A stretch of 56,802 bases of DNA from NCBI GenBank assembly GCA_031421855.1, contig JANOPN010000009.1:1-56802 (forward strand), given 5' to 3'. Made by a program: the position numbers and the translations under genes. The notes under the pieces are model-generated. The model was not told where the DNA came from. It searched no databases and was given only the letters and a program-made list of their open reading frames with translations. Shown here in pieces: positions 32,882 to 40,492 of the stretch (position 1 is the first letter of the stretch; each line of letters starts with the position of its first letter). Origin of the DNA: JAAFHN01 sp031421855. Its GTDB lineage: Bacteria > Pseudomonadota > Gammaproteobacteria > Burkholderiales > Burkholderiaceae_C.

Positions 32882-34017
32882 GCTGTCAAGGACAAGTTAG
32901 CGCCTACTTCTGTTTTAAAGTAAGTAGCGACAAGGTTCAGGTAGCGCGAATCGTCAAGTAGAAACGCGTCGTGACCATGCGGTGCGTCAATTTCAGCGTA
33001 GCTGACCTGCGCGCGGTTATCGATCAACGCGCGCACGATTTCTCGGCTGCGAGCCGGAGCGAACCGCCAATCGGTCGTGAAGCTGACCAACAAAAACTTG
33101 GCCTTCGCTTTCGCCAAAGCCGCACCCAAGTCACCGCCATGTGCCTGTGCTGGGTCAAAATAATCCAGCGCCCGGGTGATTAACAAATACGTGTTGGCAT
33201 CAAAGTATTCGGCAAATTTGTCGCCCTGGTACCGCAAATAGCTCTCGATTTGAAACTCAACCTCTTGTGTGGCGTATTTGTACACCACGCCGTCGCGCAA
33301 CTGACGACCAAACTTCTCGTTCATCACGTCGTCGCTGAGGTAGGTGATGTGGCCCACCATGCGCGCCACCCGCAGGCCACGCTTGGGAACGGCGCCCCGC
33401 GCGATGTAGTGGCCGTCGCAAAAATCGGGGTCGGTGACGATGGCGCGGCGGGCAACTTCGTTGAACGCGATGTTTTCAGCCGACAAATTCGGCGCGCTGG
33501 CCACCACCACCGCGTGGCGCACCCGATCCGGGTATTGCAGCGTCCAGCTCAGGGCTTGCATACCGCCCAAGCTGCCGCCCATGACACACGCCAGCACGTC
33601 GATGCCGAGGGCATCCAAGAGCCGCGCCTGTGCGTTCACCCAGTCTTCGACCGTTACGACCGGGAAATCGGCGCCAAACACCTCGCCCGTTGTGGGGTGG
33701 CGGTCAGCGGGGCCGGTCGACCCAAAACAGCTGCCCACGTTGTTGACGCCGATCACGAAAAATCGGTTGGTGTCAAGCGGTTTACCGGGGCCAATCATGT
33801 TGTCCCACCAGCCCAAAGCGCCGCTGGATTCGTCAACGCCAGCAATGTGGTGCGACGCGTTGAGTGCGTGACAAATCAGCACCGCGTTGCTGCGGGTTGC
33901 ATCCAATTGGCCATGCGTCTCGTAAGCCACACGATAGGGCGCAGGCAATTCTTGGCCACTGCTCAACCGCAGTGGCGTGTCAAATGTCATGAAAACGGAT
34001 GAAACTTTAGAAGACAT
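32878..34017 (-). CDS. metX: Homoserine O-acyltransferase MetX
   Basis: This alpha/beta hydrolase-fold enzyme has about 379 residues and its nucleophile in VMGGSLGGMQAL. The charge-relay Asp and His are near the C-terminus (FTTDWRF and APHGHDAFLL). LICHALNASHHIAG is typical of MetX. It acylates L-homoserine, with the succinyl form common in betaproteobacteria. I chose MSSKVSS because it gives the usual length and has AGGT upstream; the longer frame adds 33 unusual residues. An R1 copy lies between its start and the divergent sigma factor gene. Confidence 0.93.
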   Translation of the reverse strand: MSSKVSSVFMTFDTPLRLSSGQELPAPYRVAYETHGQLDATRSNAVLICHALNASHHIAGVDESSGALGWWDNMIGPGKPLDTNRFFVIGVNNVGSCFGSTGPADRHPTTGEVFGADFPVVTVEDWVNAQARLLDALGIDVLACVMGGSLGGMQALSWTLQYPDRVRHAVVVASAPNLSAENIAFNEVARRAIVTDPDFCDGHYIARGAVPKRGLRVARMVGHITYLSDDVMNEKFGRQLRDGVVYKYATQEVEFQIESYLRYQGDKFAEYFDANTYLLITRALDYFDPAQAHGGDLGAALAKAKAKFLLVSFTTDWRFAPARSREIVRALIDNRAQVSYAEIDAPHGHDAFLLDDSRYLNLVATYFKTEVGANLSLTA

Positions 34018-34144
34018 TTGTGACCTGACTAGGCAAACCCGTCGGGTACGTGCATTTGGGGTGTGGCGTGGCTTGAAAGTATAGGCCAGCGCTCCAACGG
34101 GTCTGAAAACGGGCAAAACCAGGCATTTTTAGGCAAAATAGCTG

Positions 34145-34177
34145 CTTGGTCACCGGATTCATTGACTTTGACGCTAT
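34145..34177 (+). repeat. R1 33-bp repeat, copy I (intergenic)
   Basis: Reads CTTGGTCACCGGATTC then ATTGACTTTGACGCTAT. It lies in the divergent gap between metX and the sigma factor gene, 25 bp from the sigma start, so it probably overlaps the promoter or leader. Confidence 0.85.
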
Positions 34178-34201
34178 GATTTTAGGAATTCTATTCACGC
34201 C

Positions 34202-34825
34202 ATGATTCAAGCCAATCCCATCGCCACCGTGGTGCCAAGCCCACTCGACTTTGCCCACCAAGTCGCCTCGCACCGCGAGTACTTGCTGCGGTTTGCCAGG
34301 CTGCAACTGCGCAACGACACCTGGGCCGAAGACGTGGTGAGCGAAACCATGATTGCGGCGCTCGCCAAGCCCCACGGGTTTGAGCACCGTTCTCAGCTCA
34401 AAACCTGGCTGGTCGGCATCTTGAAATTCAAAGTCATCGACCATTTCAGGGCGAATTCACGCGAAGTGTCCAGCGATGCGATTGCCGCCTCAAATGATGA
34501 TGGCGACGGTGGCGACGTTCTTGACGCACTGGGGTTTGTACCTAACGGCCACTTCTCAGCCATGCCCGCCGACTGGGGCGACCCCGATCAGGACCTGTCA
34601 AACAAGCAGTTCATGACCATTTTGGAAGCCTGTACTAGCAAACTACCCAATAATTTGGGGCGGGTGTTTTTGATGCGCGAATGGCTGGAATTGTCAGCCG
34701 ACGAAGTTTGTAAGGAACTGAACATCACGTCGACGAATTTATACGTACAACTGCACCGAGCGCGGCTCAAACTGCGCGAATGCTTGGAGAAGAACTGGTT
34801 CAACTCCACGCGCGCCGCAGCGTAG
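34202..34825 (+). CDS. ECF-type RNA polymerase sigma factor
   Basis: In the 207-residue protein region 2 is visible as HREYLLRFARLQLRNDTWAE and FEHRSQLKTWLVGILKFKVI. Region 4 is RVFLMREWLELSADEVCKEL with an HTH ending LYVQLHRARLKLRECL. An acidic linker (NDDGDGGDVLDALG) separates them. It is followed 39 bp later by a small zinc-finger protein, a standard sigma/anti-sigma layout. Target genes are unknown. Confidence 0.92.
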   Translation: MIQANPIATVVPSPLDFAHQVASHREYLLRFARLQLRNDTWAEDVVSETMIAALAKPHGFEHRSQLKTWLVGILKFKVIDHFRANSREVSSDAIAASNDDGDGGDVLDALGFVPNGHFSAMPADWGDPDQDLSNKQFMTILEACTSKLPNNLGRVFLMREWLELSADEVCKELNITSTNLYVQLHRARLKLRECLEKNWFNSTRAAA

Positions 34826-34864
34826 TCGCCGCGCTATTCCACCCAACATCACTTTCACACTATC

Positions 34865-35071
34865 GTGTACCCGTTTCACCGCACTTGCAAAGAAGCCGCC
34901 GCCCTAGTCGTGGCGCGAGAAGACCGCGACTTGAGCCTGTCCGACAGGGTTGGCCTGCGTCTTCACATGACGATTTGCGCGGCATGTCCACAGTTTGAGC
35001 GGCAAATCCTCACCGTGAGCAGCGCAATGAAGCAGTGGCGCAACTACCAAGACCCGGCTGACAAGAACTGA
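34865..35071 (+). CDS. Small zinc-finger (zf-HC2-like) anti-sigma protein
   Basis: The 68-residue protein has a His-x3-Cys-x2-Cys motif (HMTICAACPQFE), the zinc site of the anti-sigma zinc-binding domain. It has no transmembrane segment, so it is a soluble, minimal anti-sigma candidate. The start is GTG. Its position directly after the ECF sigma gene supports a role in controlling that factor, possibly in response to redox or metal stress. That is inference. Confidence 0.75.
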   Translation: MYPFHRTCKEAAALVVAREDRDLSLSDRVGLRLHMTICAACPQFERQILTVSSAMKQWRNYQDPADKN

Positions 35072-35076
35072 TCCAG

Positions 35077-35919
35077 CTAGCTCAAAGCCAACGCGACACG
35101 GCGCACCTCGGCGAAACCGGCCAAACAACGCGAGCCGTACCAACTGATCGCCTCGCCGTCAACCAGCATGCATTTGGCCGTCGGAAGTGTGCGCTTCACC
35201 GCGTCTGCGTGCTCCGACCCAAAAGCATACGGCTCAGATGACAGCAGCACCGCATCAACACCTGCCGCAGCCGCGTCACTCAAATCAACCACCGGGTAGC
35301 GCGCCGCGCCTACCAAACCGCCGTTGACCTCTGGCCAAGTCTGCATGCCCGCCAAAGCCAGCATGCGGCTGATGTAGGTGTCCCGCGCCACACCCATCCA
35401 CGGGTCGCGCCAGATCAAATACAACACACGCCGAACCGGCCATTTTGAGCCGTCAAAACCGCTTAAACCTAAAGATATTTGATCTTTTAGGCCCTTGGTC
35501 TGCGAATCTATTGAGTTTGTTGCTACTATTTTTGATGACCCCGCAAGACCCAAATCGCGCATCAAATCATCGATCAAACCCAGGTTGTCGCGCGGATTTT
35601 GTGGATGCGTGACGACAACATGGGGCACAAAGGCACTGAGTGCGTTCACGCATTCGATTTCGTTTTCGTCCACGTTCACGACCACATGGGTCGGTGCCAA
35701 ACGCTTGATTTTTGGCAGGTTGACCGACTTGGTTCCACCGACTTTGGGCACGGCTCTCACGCCGTCCTTGGGGTGGATGCAATACCCGGTTCGGCCCACA
35801 ACAAAAGCGCCTAAACCCATCGCAAAAAGCAGCTCGGTGACGCTTGGAACCAAGCAAACGATGCGCAGCGGCAACACATCAGGTGTTTTTGGGGCGGCGA
35901 ATGGCGAATTTGCTTGCAT
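35077..35919 (-). CDS. BtuF-like helical-backbone metal receptor family protein, cytosolic form
   Basis: The 280-residue protein starts with the family pattern RIVCLVPSVTELLFAMGLG and VVGRTGYCIHP. VGGTKSVNLPKIKRLAPTHV follows, and later AALGI-like MLALAGMQTWPEVNG and VLLSSEPYAFG. It resembles cobalamin- or haem-binding periplasmic proteins but has no signal peptide, so it is probably cytosolic and not part of a transporter. Residues about 132-142 (VATNSIDSQTK) come from an R1 copy inserted in frame in the central linker helix. The ligand is unknown. Confidence 0.78.
   Translation of the reverse strand: MQANSPFAAPKTPDVLPLRIVCLVPSVTELLFAMGLGAFVVGRTGYCIHPKDGVRAVPKVGGTKSVNLPKIKRLAPTHVVVNVDENEIECVNALSAFVPHVVVTHPQNPRDNLGLIDDLMRDLGLAGSSKIVATNSIDSQTKGLKDQISLGLSGFDGSKWPVRRVLYLIWRDPWMGVARDTYISRMLALAGMQTWPEVNGGLVGAARYPVVDLSDAAAAGVDAVLLSSEPYAFGSEHADAVKRTLPTAKCMLVDGEAISWYGSRCLAGFAEVRRVALALS
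35494..35526 (+). repeat. R1 33-bp repeat, copy J, inside the BtuF-like gene
   Basis: Reads CTTGGTCTGCGAATCT then ATTGAGTTTGTTGCTAC. It is a moderately diverged copy, antisense to the gene, with the frame kept open. Confidence 0.8.
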
Positions 35920-36098
35920 AAAAAAGACATGTTAAGCGCATAATTCGATAACTGCGTTTTGATTCGCTCGCATTCGGTGAGCAAACGTCGCAGTAGTGGG
36001 TGATAAAGGTCTTGTTGATGATGCGCAGACACCAAAGTGGTGCAGGCCGACGTTTGCGGACTCCGTCGCTGGTTAAATTTGTTGAAGGAGTCCATTGA

Positions 36099-36638
36099 AT
36101 GGGCAAGCGTTTGTATGTGGGCAATTTGCCCTTTTCGGTTCGTGACAGCGATTTGGAGCAGGCTTTTGGTGCTTACGGCACTGTGGCACGCGCAAGCGTC
36201 ATGATGGAGCGCGAAACCGGCCGCTCAAAAGGCTTTGGTTTTGTCGAGATGGGCACCGATGAAGAAGCGGTTGCTGCTGTCAACGGCATGAACGGCCAAG
36301 CTTTGGCAGGTCGCAACCTGGTGGTCAACGAGGCACGTCCTCTTGAGCCACGTCCTGACCGTGGCGGCTTCGGCGGCGGCGGCGGTGGTCGCTCAGGCGG
36401 CGGTGGCGGCTACGGTGGTGGCGCTGGCGGCGGTGGCTACGGTGGTGGTGGCGGCGGTCGCTCAGGCGGCGGTGGTGGCTACGGCGGTGGTGCTGGCGGC
36501 GGCGGCGGCGGTGGTGGATACGGCGGCGGTGGCGGCGGCTACGGTGGTGGCGGTGGCCAACGCCGTGAAGGCGGCCAAGACGGCGGCTTTCGCAGCCCAT
36601 ACGGCGGCGGCGGTGATCGCGGCGGCCGTGAGTATTGA
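36099..36638 (+). CDS. Glycine-rich RNA-binding protein (RRM)
   Basis: The 179-residue protein has one RRM: KRLYVGNLPFSVRDSDLEQA carries RNP2 and SKGFGFVEMG carries RNP1. A C-terminal tail of about 90 residues is made almost only of Gly, Tyr, Arg and Ser (GGGGYGGG units). The family binds single-stranded RNA, is often cold-induced, and the tail may drive condensation. GAAGGAG lies 9 bp before the ATG. The 5' gap of about 160 bp is long enough for a structured cold-responsive leader. The Gly tract is a GGC/GGT repeat and may vary in length between strains. Confidence 0.92.
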   Translation: MGKRLYVGNLPFSVRDSDLEQAFGAYGTVARASVMMERETGRSKGFGFVEMGTDEEAVAAVNGMNGQALAGRNLVVNEARPLEPRPDRGGFGGGGGGRSGGGGGYGGGAGGGGYGGGGGGRSGGGGGYGGGAGGGGGGGGYGGGGGGYGGGGGQRREGGQDGGFRSPYGGGGDRGGREY

Positions 36639-36695
36639 TTCACTGAATCAGTCACTCTGACCAAAACCCTGACTAGACAGTGAGGGTTCACACTG

Positions 36696-36722
36696 AAAAG
36701 GCTGCCTCGTGCAGCCTTTTTT
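36696..36722. terminator. Rho-independent terminator, bidirectional
   Basis: Perfect arms AAAAGGCTGC and GCAGCCTTTT surround a 5-nt loop, with T-runs on both strands. It sits between the convergent RRM gene and the four-gene SelO/HlyC-like operon. Confidence 0.9.
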
Positions 36723-36743
36723 GTTGCTAGGGTCGAACTGAAT

Positions 36744-37241
36744 TCAACTGTTGATTGGTCGCTCACCGCCAGCGTAGCGCCACAGCAACTCTCGATCCAA
36801 TTCAAGCACGGTGTTTTGGCCCTTGCGTTGCACCACGCACCGAATCGACGATGCCGCCGGAAAAAGCTCGGTCATGCACAAGCGAATGCCGTAGCGAAGT
36901 TGGCTTGGCTGGATGTACAAATACCTAATCCACAAAGATGGGCCTTCATTCCACTCGCTGATGTGCAGCCACGGATCAAGCGGTTCGATGATGCGATTTT
37001 CGGTCTCGTTCGACAGATTCGCCCATGTCACAAAACCGACTGGAATTTGTCTGTGTTCGTAGAAGAACCTGATGTGGCCGTGTCGGTGAGCGGGAATCAC
37101 TTCTTCATTGATCAGTTTGCGAAGATCGCCTCTCCATGCATCGATGCCAGCAAGCAGCGTAGTGACGATGCCAACCGTGTGATACCGATCTGGATCCAAG
37201 TAGGACTTGTTGATGTCAAGCGACAGCATTGGGACACCCAT
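36744..37241 (-). CDS. HlyC-fold (toxin-activating acyltransferase-like) protein lacking the HlyC catalytic residues
   Basis: This 165-residue protein can be lined up with HlyC almost without gaps. VGIVTTLLAG matches the N-terminal helix, IPVGFVTWANLSNETE matches HlyC's PVAYCSWANLSLENE, and ISEWNEGPSLW matches EDWTSGDRKW. HlyC-type enzymes acylate lysines of RTX toxins; relatives (MceI, MchD) help attach siderophores to microcins. The HlyC catalytic His23 aligns with Trp36 and Asp92 with Arg106/Tyr107, so ordinary acyltransfer is doubtful. The start lies inside the end of the SelO-like gene. It is the last gene of the four-gene operon. Confidence 0.75.
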   Translation of the reverse strand: MGVPMLSLDINKSYLDPDRYHTVGIVTTLLAGIDAWRGDLRKLINEEVIPAHRHGHIRFFYEHRQIPVGFVTWANLSNETENRIIEPLDPWLHISEWNEGPSLWIRYLYIQPSQLRYGIRLCMTELFPAASSIRCVVQRKGQNTVLELDRELLWRYAGGERPINS

Positions 37242-38925
37242 CGTCAGCCAAAGCGCGCATGCGCGCGTTTAACCAGCTCAAGCGCGCGGGTATCGCGTGA
37301 CTCACCAAATCGTCAAGAATAGCCACCCACGTCGCATCTTTGCCCGCAATTGTCGGCGCGTTTGACGAATTGAGTTCGAACGCCTGTGACGTAAACCAGT
37401 GCTGCAAGTGTGTTTCGCCACGGAGCGGCGACGAAAAGACACTGCGCCAACGATTCGAAATCGCATCAATGAAGGGCGCTATCGGAGCGCCGGACTTGCA
37501 CAGATCATCGATGTCGCCGTCCAAGTTGCGCCGATAGAGGCGTGACAAGTCGCCGTTGAGCTTCAAAACGCGCACCAGCCTTGCCAGCACGCAATCGCGC
37601 TCATCGCCAAAACGAGCCCCCAACTCTCGCACGGCGGTTGTGCGCGCTGCGCGCAGCAAATCCAATGAGCAGCGGCTGAAAATCAACTCACGACGCACTT
37701 GATCGCCTTGGTCATGACTCAATGCAGCCCAAATGAACACGCCCAGCAAATCATCCCGGCCGGTGGCCTGAATCATCGGGTGCTCATCCCCGCCAAAATA
37801 CAGGTGGCCGTCAACGCTGCCCTGTCGAATCAAGCCCATGATCGCATCAAACAGCGCGTCCAAGGTCACCGCCGATAAGGCAAGAACCTCCGCCGAGCTG
37901 AAACCCAGCAAGGCTGCGTACTCGCGTTTGGATGCCAGCAGATGCGCCGCGAACACGGACTCGCGCACGTGTTCGATGAGTCGCTGCAGGCTTTTGCGAG
38001 GCGTTGCACATCGAGGGTCGAACTTAGCGATGTAGAACAACACATCAGGCAGCGACTCCAGCACTTGGCGGTGCTGCCCATGCGACGTTTCACCACCCAG
38101 CGCCACCACCACGGGTTGCAAAGTGGACAGCGCGGTTGAAGTGGTGAAATCCAGCATTCGCCCGTCAACACAAAAGTTAGACGGAATCAAAGACCCATGG
38201 ATCAAACGCCTGGCCCGGAGTGCTGCGACTTGCTGCATCAACCGGCTGTACATCTCGGTCACGCCAAGGGCAACAGAGGCCATGCTGACATGTTGACGGC
38301 TCAAGCTCAAAGCATTTGCCAAGCGAGGAATACCGTCGCGCATGCGAAGCACTTCCCGCGTCGCCATTTCAGGCCCTGCATTCACAAACGACGAGCGCAT
38401 GAAGTGTGCAACCCGTATTGATTGCTCGCGCACAAACAATGCACGCGGCGCACTGCTGGGTAACTTTTCGACTCCGACCTCGGTCGCGAAACGCAGACCC
38501 AAGTCTAAAACCGCTATCGCCTTAACCCCGCCGTGAGGCAACGCGGCATCCATGAGCTGCGAAAAAATCGCCTCTTTGATGGCATCTTGCGTCGAACAAG
38601 CGCCGTGCTTGTGCCATTTGTCAGTGGTTTGACCGGCCAAGATTGTCGATCCAATGCCCTTAATCTGCACACCGTTGAGGTTGGCGCAGCGAACACCGCC
38701 CGCATTGGCTCCAACACCGCTACCGCCGTAGCATTCGGCAAACGCTAGCGCTCTAGTGTTGGGCTCAAACGCGTTGTCAGGCTCATCAGGCAATCGCAAT
38801 GAGTACCCATATGCGCTCGGATCAACAGATTCCCGCGTCCAATGATCTCGCCAATTTCGAACCCGACTCAACTCAACCGGAATCAGCCCGTGCGGTGATT
38901 GCTCCAACATTTGATCAACCAGCAC
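37216..38925 (-). CDS. SelO-fold pseudokinase/AMPylase-like protein (MchC/MceJ-type candidate)
   Basis: The 569-residue protein shares the ordered SelO landmarks. A Gly-rich YGGSGVGANAGG sits at residues 66-77, VQIKGIGST around 87-94, and RALFVREQSIRVAHF around 161-175. HGSLIPSNFCVDG then LDF sit around 243-260, where Asn250 and Asp259 match SelO's metal ligands. SelO proteins transfer AMP from ATP to protein side chains. The similarity is remote, so the fold is better supported than the activity. It starts GTG, 3 bp after the preceding stop, and overlaps the HlyC-like gene. The pairing recalls MceJ/MceI of microcin clusters (from memory). Confidence 0.68.
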   Translation of the reverse strand: MLVDQMLEQSPHGLIPVELSRVRNWRDHWTRESVDPSAYGYSLRLPDEPDNAFEPNTRALAFAECYGGSGVGANAGGVRCANLNGVQIKGIGSTILAGQTTDKWHKHGACSTQDAIKEAIFSQLMDAALPHGGVKAIAVLDLGLRFATEVGVEKLPSSAPRALFVREQSIRVAHFMRSSFVNAGPEMATREVLRMRDGIPRLANALSLSRQHVSMASVALGVTEMYSRLMQQVAALRARRLIHGSLIPSNFCVDGRMLDFTTSTALSTLQPVVVALGGETSHGQHRQVLESLPDVLFYIAKFDPRCATPRKSLQRLIEHVRESVFAAHLLASKREYAALLGFSSAEVLALSAVTLDALFDAIMGLIRQGSVDGHLYFGGDEHPMIQATGRDDLLGVFIWAALSHDQGDQVRRELIFSRCSLDLLRAARTTAVRELGARFGDERDCVLARLVRVLKLNGDLSRLYRRNLDGDIDDLCKSGAPIAPFIDAISNRWRSVFSSPLRGETHLQHWFTSQAFELNSSNAPTIAGKDATWVAILDDLVSHAIPARLSWLNARMRALADDGCPNAVA

Positions 38926-38928
38926 CCG

Positions 38929-39864
38929 CTAGAACAGTTGGTTCCAGCGCTGGTAGCGAATAGCTGATTCGATATATTCTACAAAGGCCAAAGCGCGTTT
39001 TCTTTGATCGTCACTCAAGACACTAACTGGGTCACATTTTGCCAGCGTACCGCAGCGGACAAGTGTTCGAAACGAATCGGATTCCTGCACACCAATGAAT
39101 CGCCCGTACAATTCGTCTTCAACGAAAGATTTTTGCGGAACATTGAACCCAGATTGCTTTCCAATTTCACGCCAAAGCTCATCCGTTAGCCACAAATCAA
39201 ACGCCAATGGATGTTCGCTCGGACTCGATAAAATTTGAATAGCAATTTGTCGTGCACTATTGACTGCATATGGACGTGAGTTTCTCGTACGCAGCAATTG
39301 TAAATCTAGACTTCCGCTTACATTCGAATTTCGTTTTAAGTCAGTTTCAGTGTTGCCAGTTTTACAGACTTCAGCGAGATCCTTCAACGCCTTTGACTTC
39401 ATTGAAGCCAATTTTTTATTGCCTTCAAGCTTGCCGTTGTAAAACTCAAACAAACTCAACATATCGGCGTCGCTTACACCTGGCTGCGGCATACCAGCAC
39501 ATGACACGATTACAAGGGTTGCCGCCGCCTTAAGCCGAAAGTCACCAGATTCCGCCGCAAGCTGATAAAATATATCCAAATCTGAGCGGCTGTTGAGATG
39601 CTGCCATTTCGTGTCGCTAATCTGAGGTTTGGATCCATTACGAATTGAGGCAGATGCAATGACATTCGGCGAAATTGAAGCAGAAATCGTTTTTGCGTTC
39701 TCCATCACTCGCGTGGCATCGAAAAAATCGGGGGTTTTGAGGTTCACGCTGGCAGGCCGTACATTGAGACCCTCTTCTCGATCGCCAACATTTAGAATGA
39801 CGATCGAAGCGATTCCAGCAAGAGCCAATACGATGCCGCCGACCCCGCGTTTTGTCAGTCGCAT
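38929..39864 (-). CDS. Membrane-anchored protein of unknown function (311 residues)
   Basis: I do not recognise this protein. It has one N-terminal hydrophobic segment (GGIVLALAGIASIVILNVG) after a basic start MRLTKR, so it is probably anchored in the inner membrane with the rest in the periplasm. The remainder is helical and polar (SDLDIFYQLAAESGDFRLKA, LSLFEFYNGKLEGNKKL), with Cys residues at VSCAGM, EVCKTG and VRCGTLAKC. The start overlaps the stop of the secreted-protein gene by 10 bp, and its stop is 3 bp before the SelO-like gene. Base composition is visibly more AT-rich than neighbouring genes, suggesting recent transfer. Confidence 0.8.
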   Translation of the reverse strand: MRLTKRGVGGIVLALAGIASIVILNVGDREEGLNVRPASVNLKTPDFFDATRVMENAKTISASISPNVIASASIRNGSKPQISDTKWQHLNSRSDLDIFYQLAAESGDFRLKAAATLVIVSCAGMPQPGVSDADMLSLFEFYNGKLEGNKKLASMKSKALKDLAEVCKTGNTETDLKRNSNVSGSLDLQLLRTRNSRPYAVNSARQIAIQILSSPSEHPLAFDLWLTDELWREIGKQSGFNVPQKSFVEDELYGRFIGVQESDSFRTLVRCGTLAKCDPVSVLSDDQRKRALAFVEYIESAIRYQRWNQLF

Positions 39865-40359
39865 CGGTCTGTTTTTCCATTTTCGGCGGCAATATAAATG
39901 TCTGAAAACCTTGGTTGATTACCCTGACATGCAATAACTGCAGAGTGTGCAACGCCAGGCAAAAGAAGGTAAGGGTATCCTATCGCGTCTCTTGTATGTT
40001 GAATGCACTGGGCGGTTGCTCTGTTGACGTACACGCCAATGGATTCAAGCGGCAGTATCGGACATGATGGCTTGAATCCTGTTGCAATCGCACCGAAATT
40101 TAAGACAGGTGCAGGAGCCGGAGCCGGACTTCCCCCCGGAAGCCAAGCCTCAGTCTCAGGGTAACTTTGATTTCCACCTCCGCCACTGCCCCCAAAACCA
40201 TCGCCAGAGTTGTAACCGGGTGACGGAGAGGGTGAGGACGGGGTTCCGTACACCGTGCAGGTGCCAGACTCGGGACAGTCGGCGAAACTAAGCCCCCCCC
40301 CCCCCGACACCTGAGATCGCGATCGTGGCCGCGGCAAGGACTTTGACGTGTCTTTTCAT
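39855..40359 (-). CDS. Secreted Gly/Ser/Pro-rich six-cysteine protein, out of frame at a 13-G tract (phase-variable candidate)
   Basis: From the ATG with AAGGGA 9 bp upstream, the frame reads MKRHVKVLAAATIAISGVGG, a signal-peptide start, then hits TAG after 23 codons. The 505-bp span is one base too long. Removing one G from the 13-G run joins the start to LSFADCPESGTC and gives 167 residues. The mature part has a Ser/Pro/Gly linker (TPSSPSPSPGYNSGDGFGG), a PAPAPAP stretch, six cysteines and the end NGKTDRCD. It is the first gene of the operon and the only secreted one, so it may be the substrate of the SelO-like and HlyC-like proteins. Unknown family. Confidence 0.65.
40293..40305 (-). repeat. 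13-G homopolymer in signal-peptide codons
   Basis: Thirteen C on the plus strand are thirteen G on the coding strand. They lie within codons 19-23 of the secreted-protein gene. Runs this long slip easily in replication; 12 or 15 G would be in frame, 13 is not. Confidence 0.85.
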
Positions 40360-40492
40360 ACTATGTATTCCCTTCAAGTCTATTGAGTGCTTTGGTGGCA
40401 ACTTCAACCGCCACCACGTCAGTGTAAGCCGCCCAATCGCGAAAGCTTGATCGAATTAAATGAAACAAATGCATTAAAAGAGTGTCGATTTG
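40360..40492 (-). promoter_or_regulatory. Upstream region of the four-gene operon
   Basis: These 133 bp lie between the preceding minus-strand gene and the operon start. They are AT-rich (TTTAATGCATTTGTTTCATT on the coding strand) and must carry the operon's own promoter if it is not read from upstream. I cannot place the -35 and -10 boxes with confidence. Confidence 0.35.

Noticed and set aside
36744..37241. Chorismate lyase (UbiC) for the 165-residue protein
   Set aside because: Size is similar, but the WANLSNETE core and overall order match the HlyC fold, not UbiC.
39855..40359. Calling the secreted protein a class IIb microcin
   Set aside because: It lacks a double-Gly leader and a Ser-rich C-terminal end, and no microcin exporter or immunity gene is adjacent. 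Only the modification-gene pairing recalls microcin clusters.
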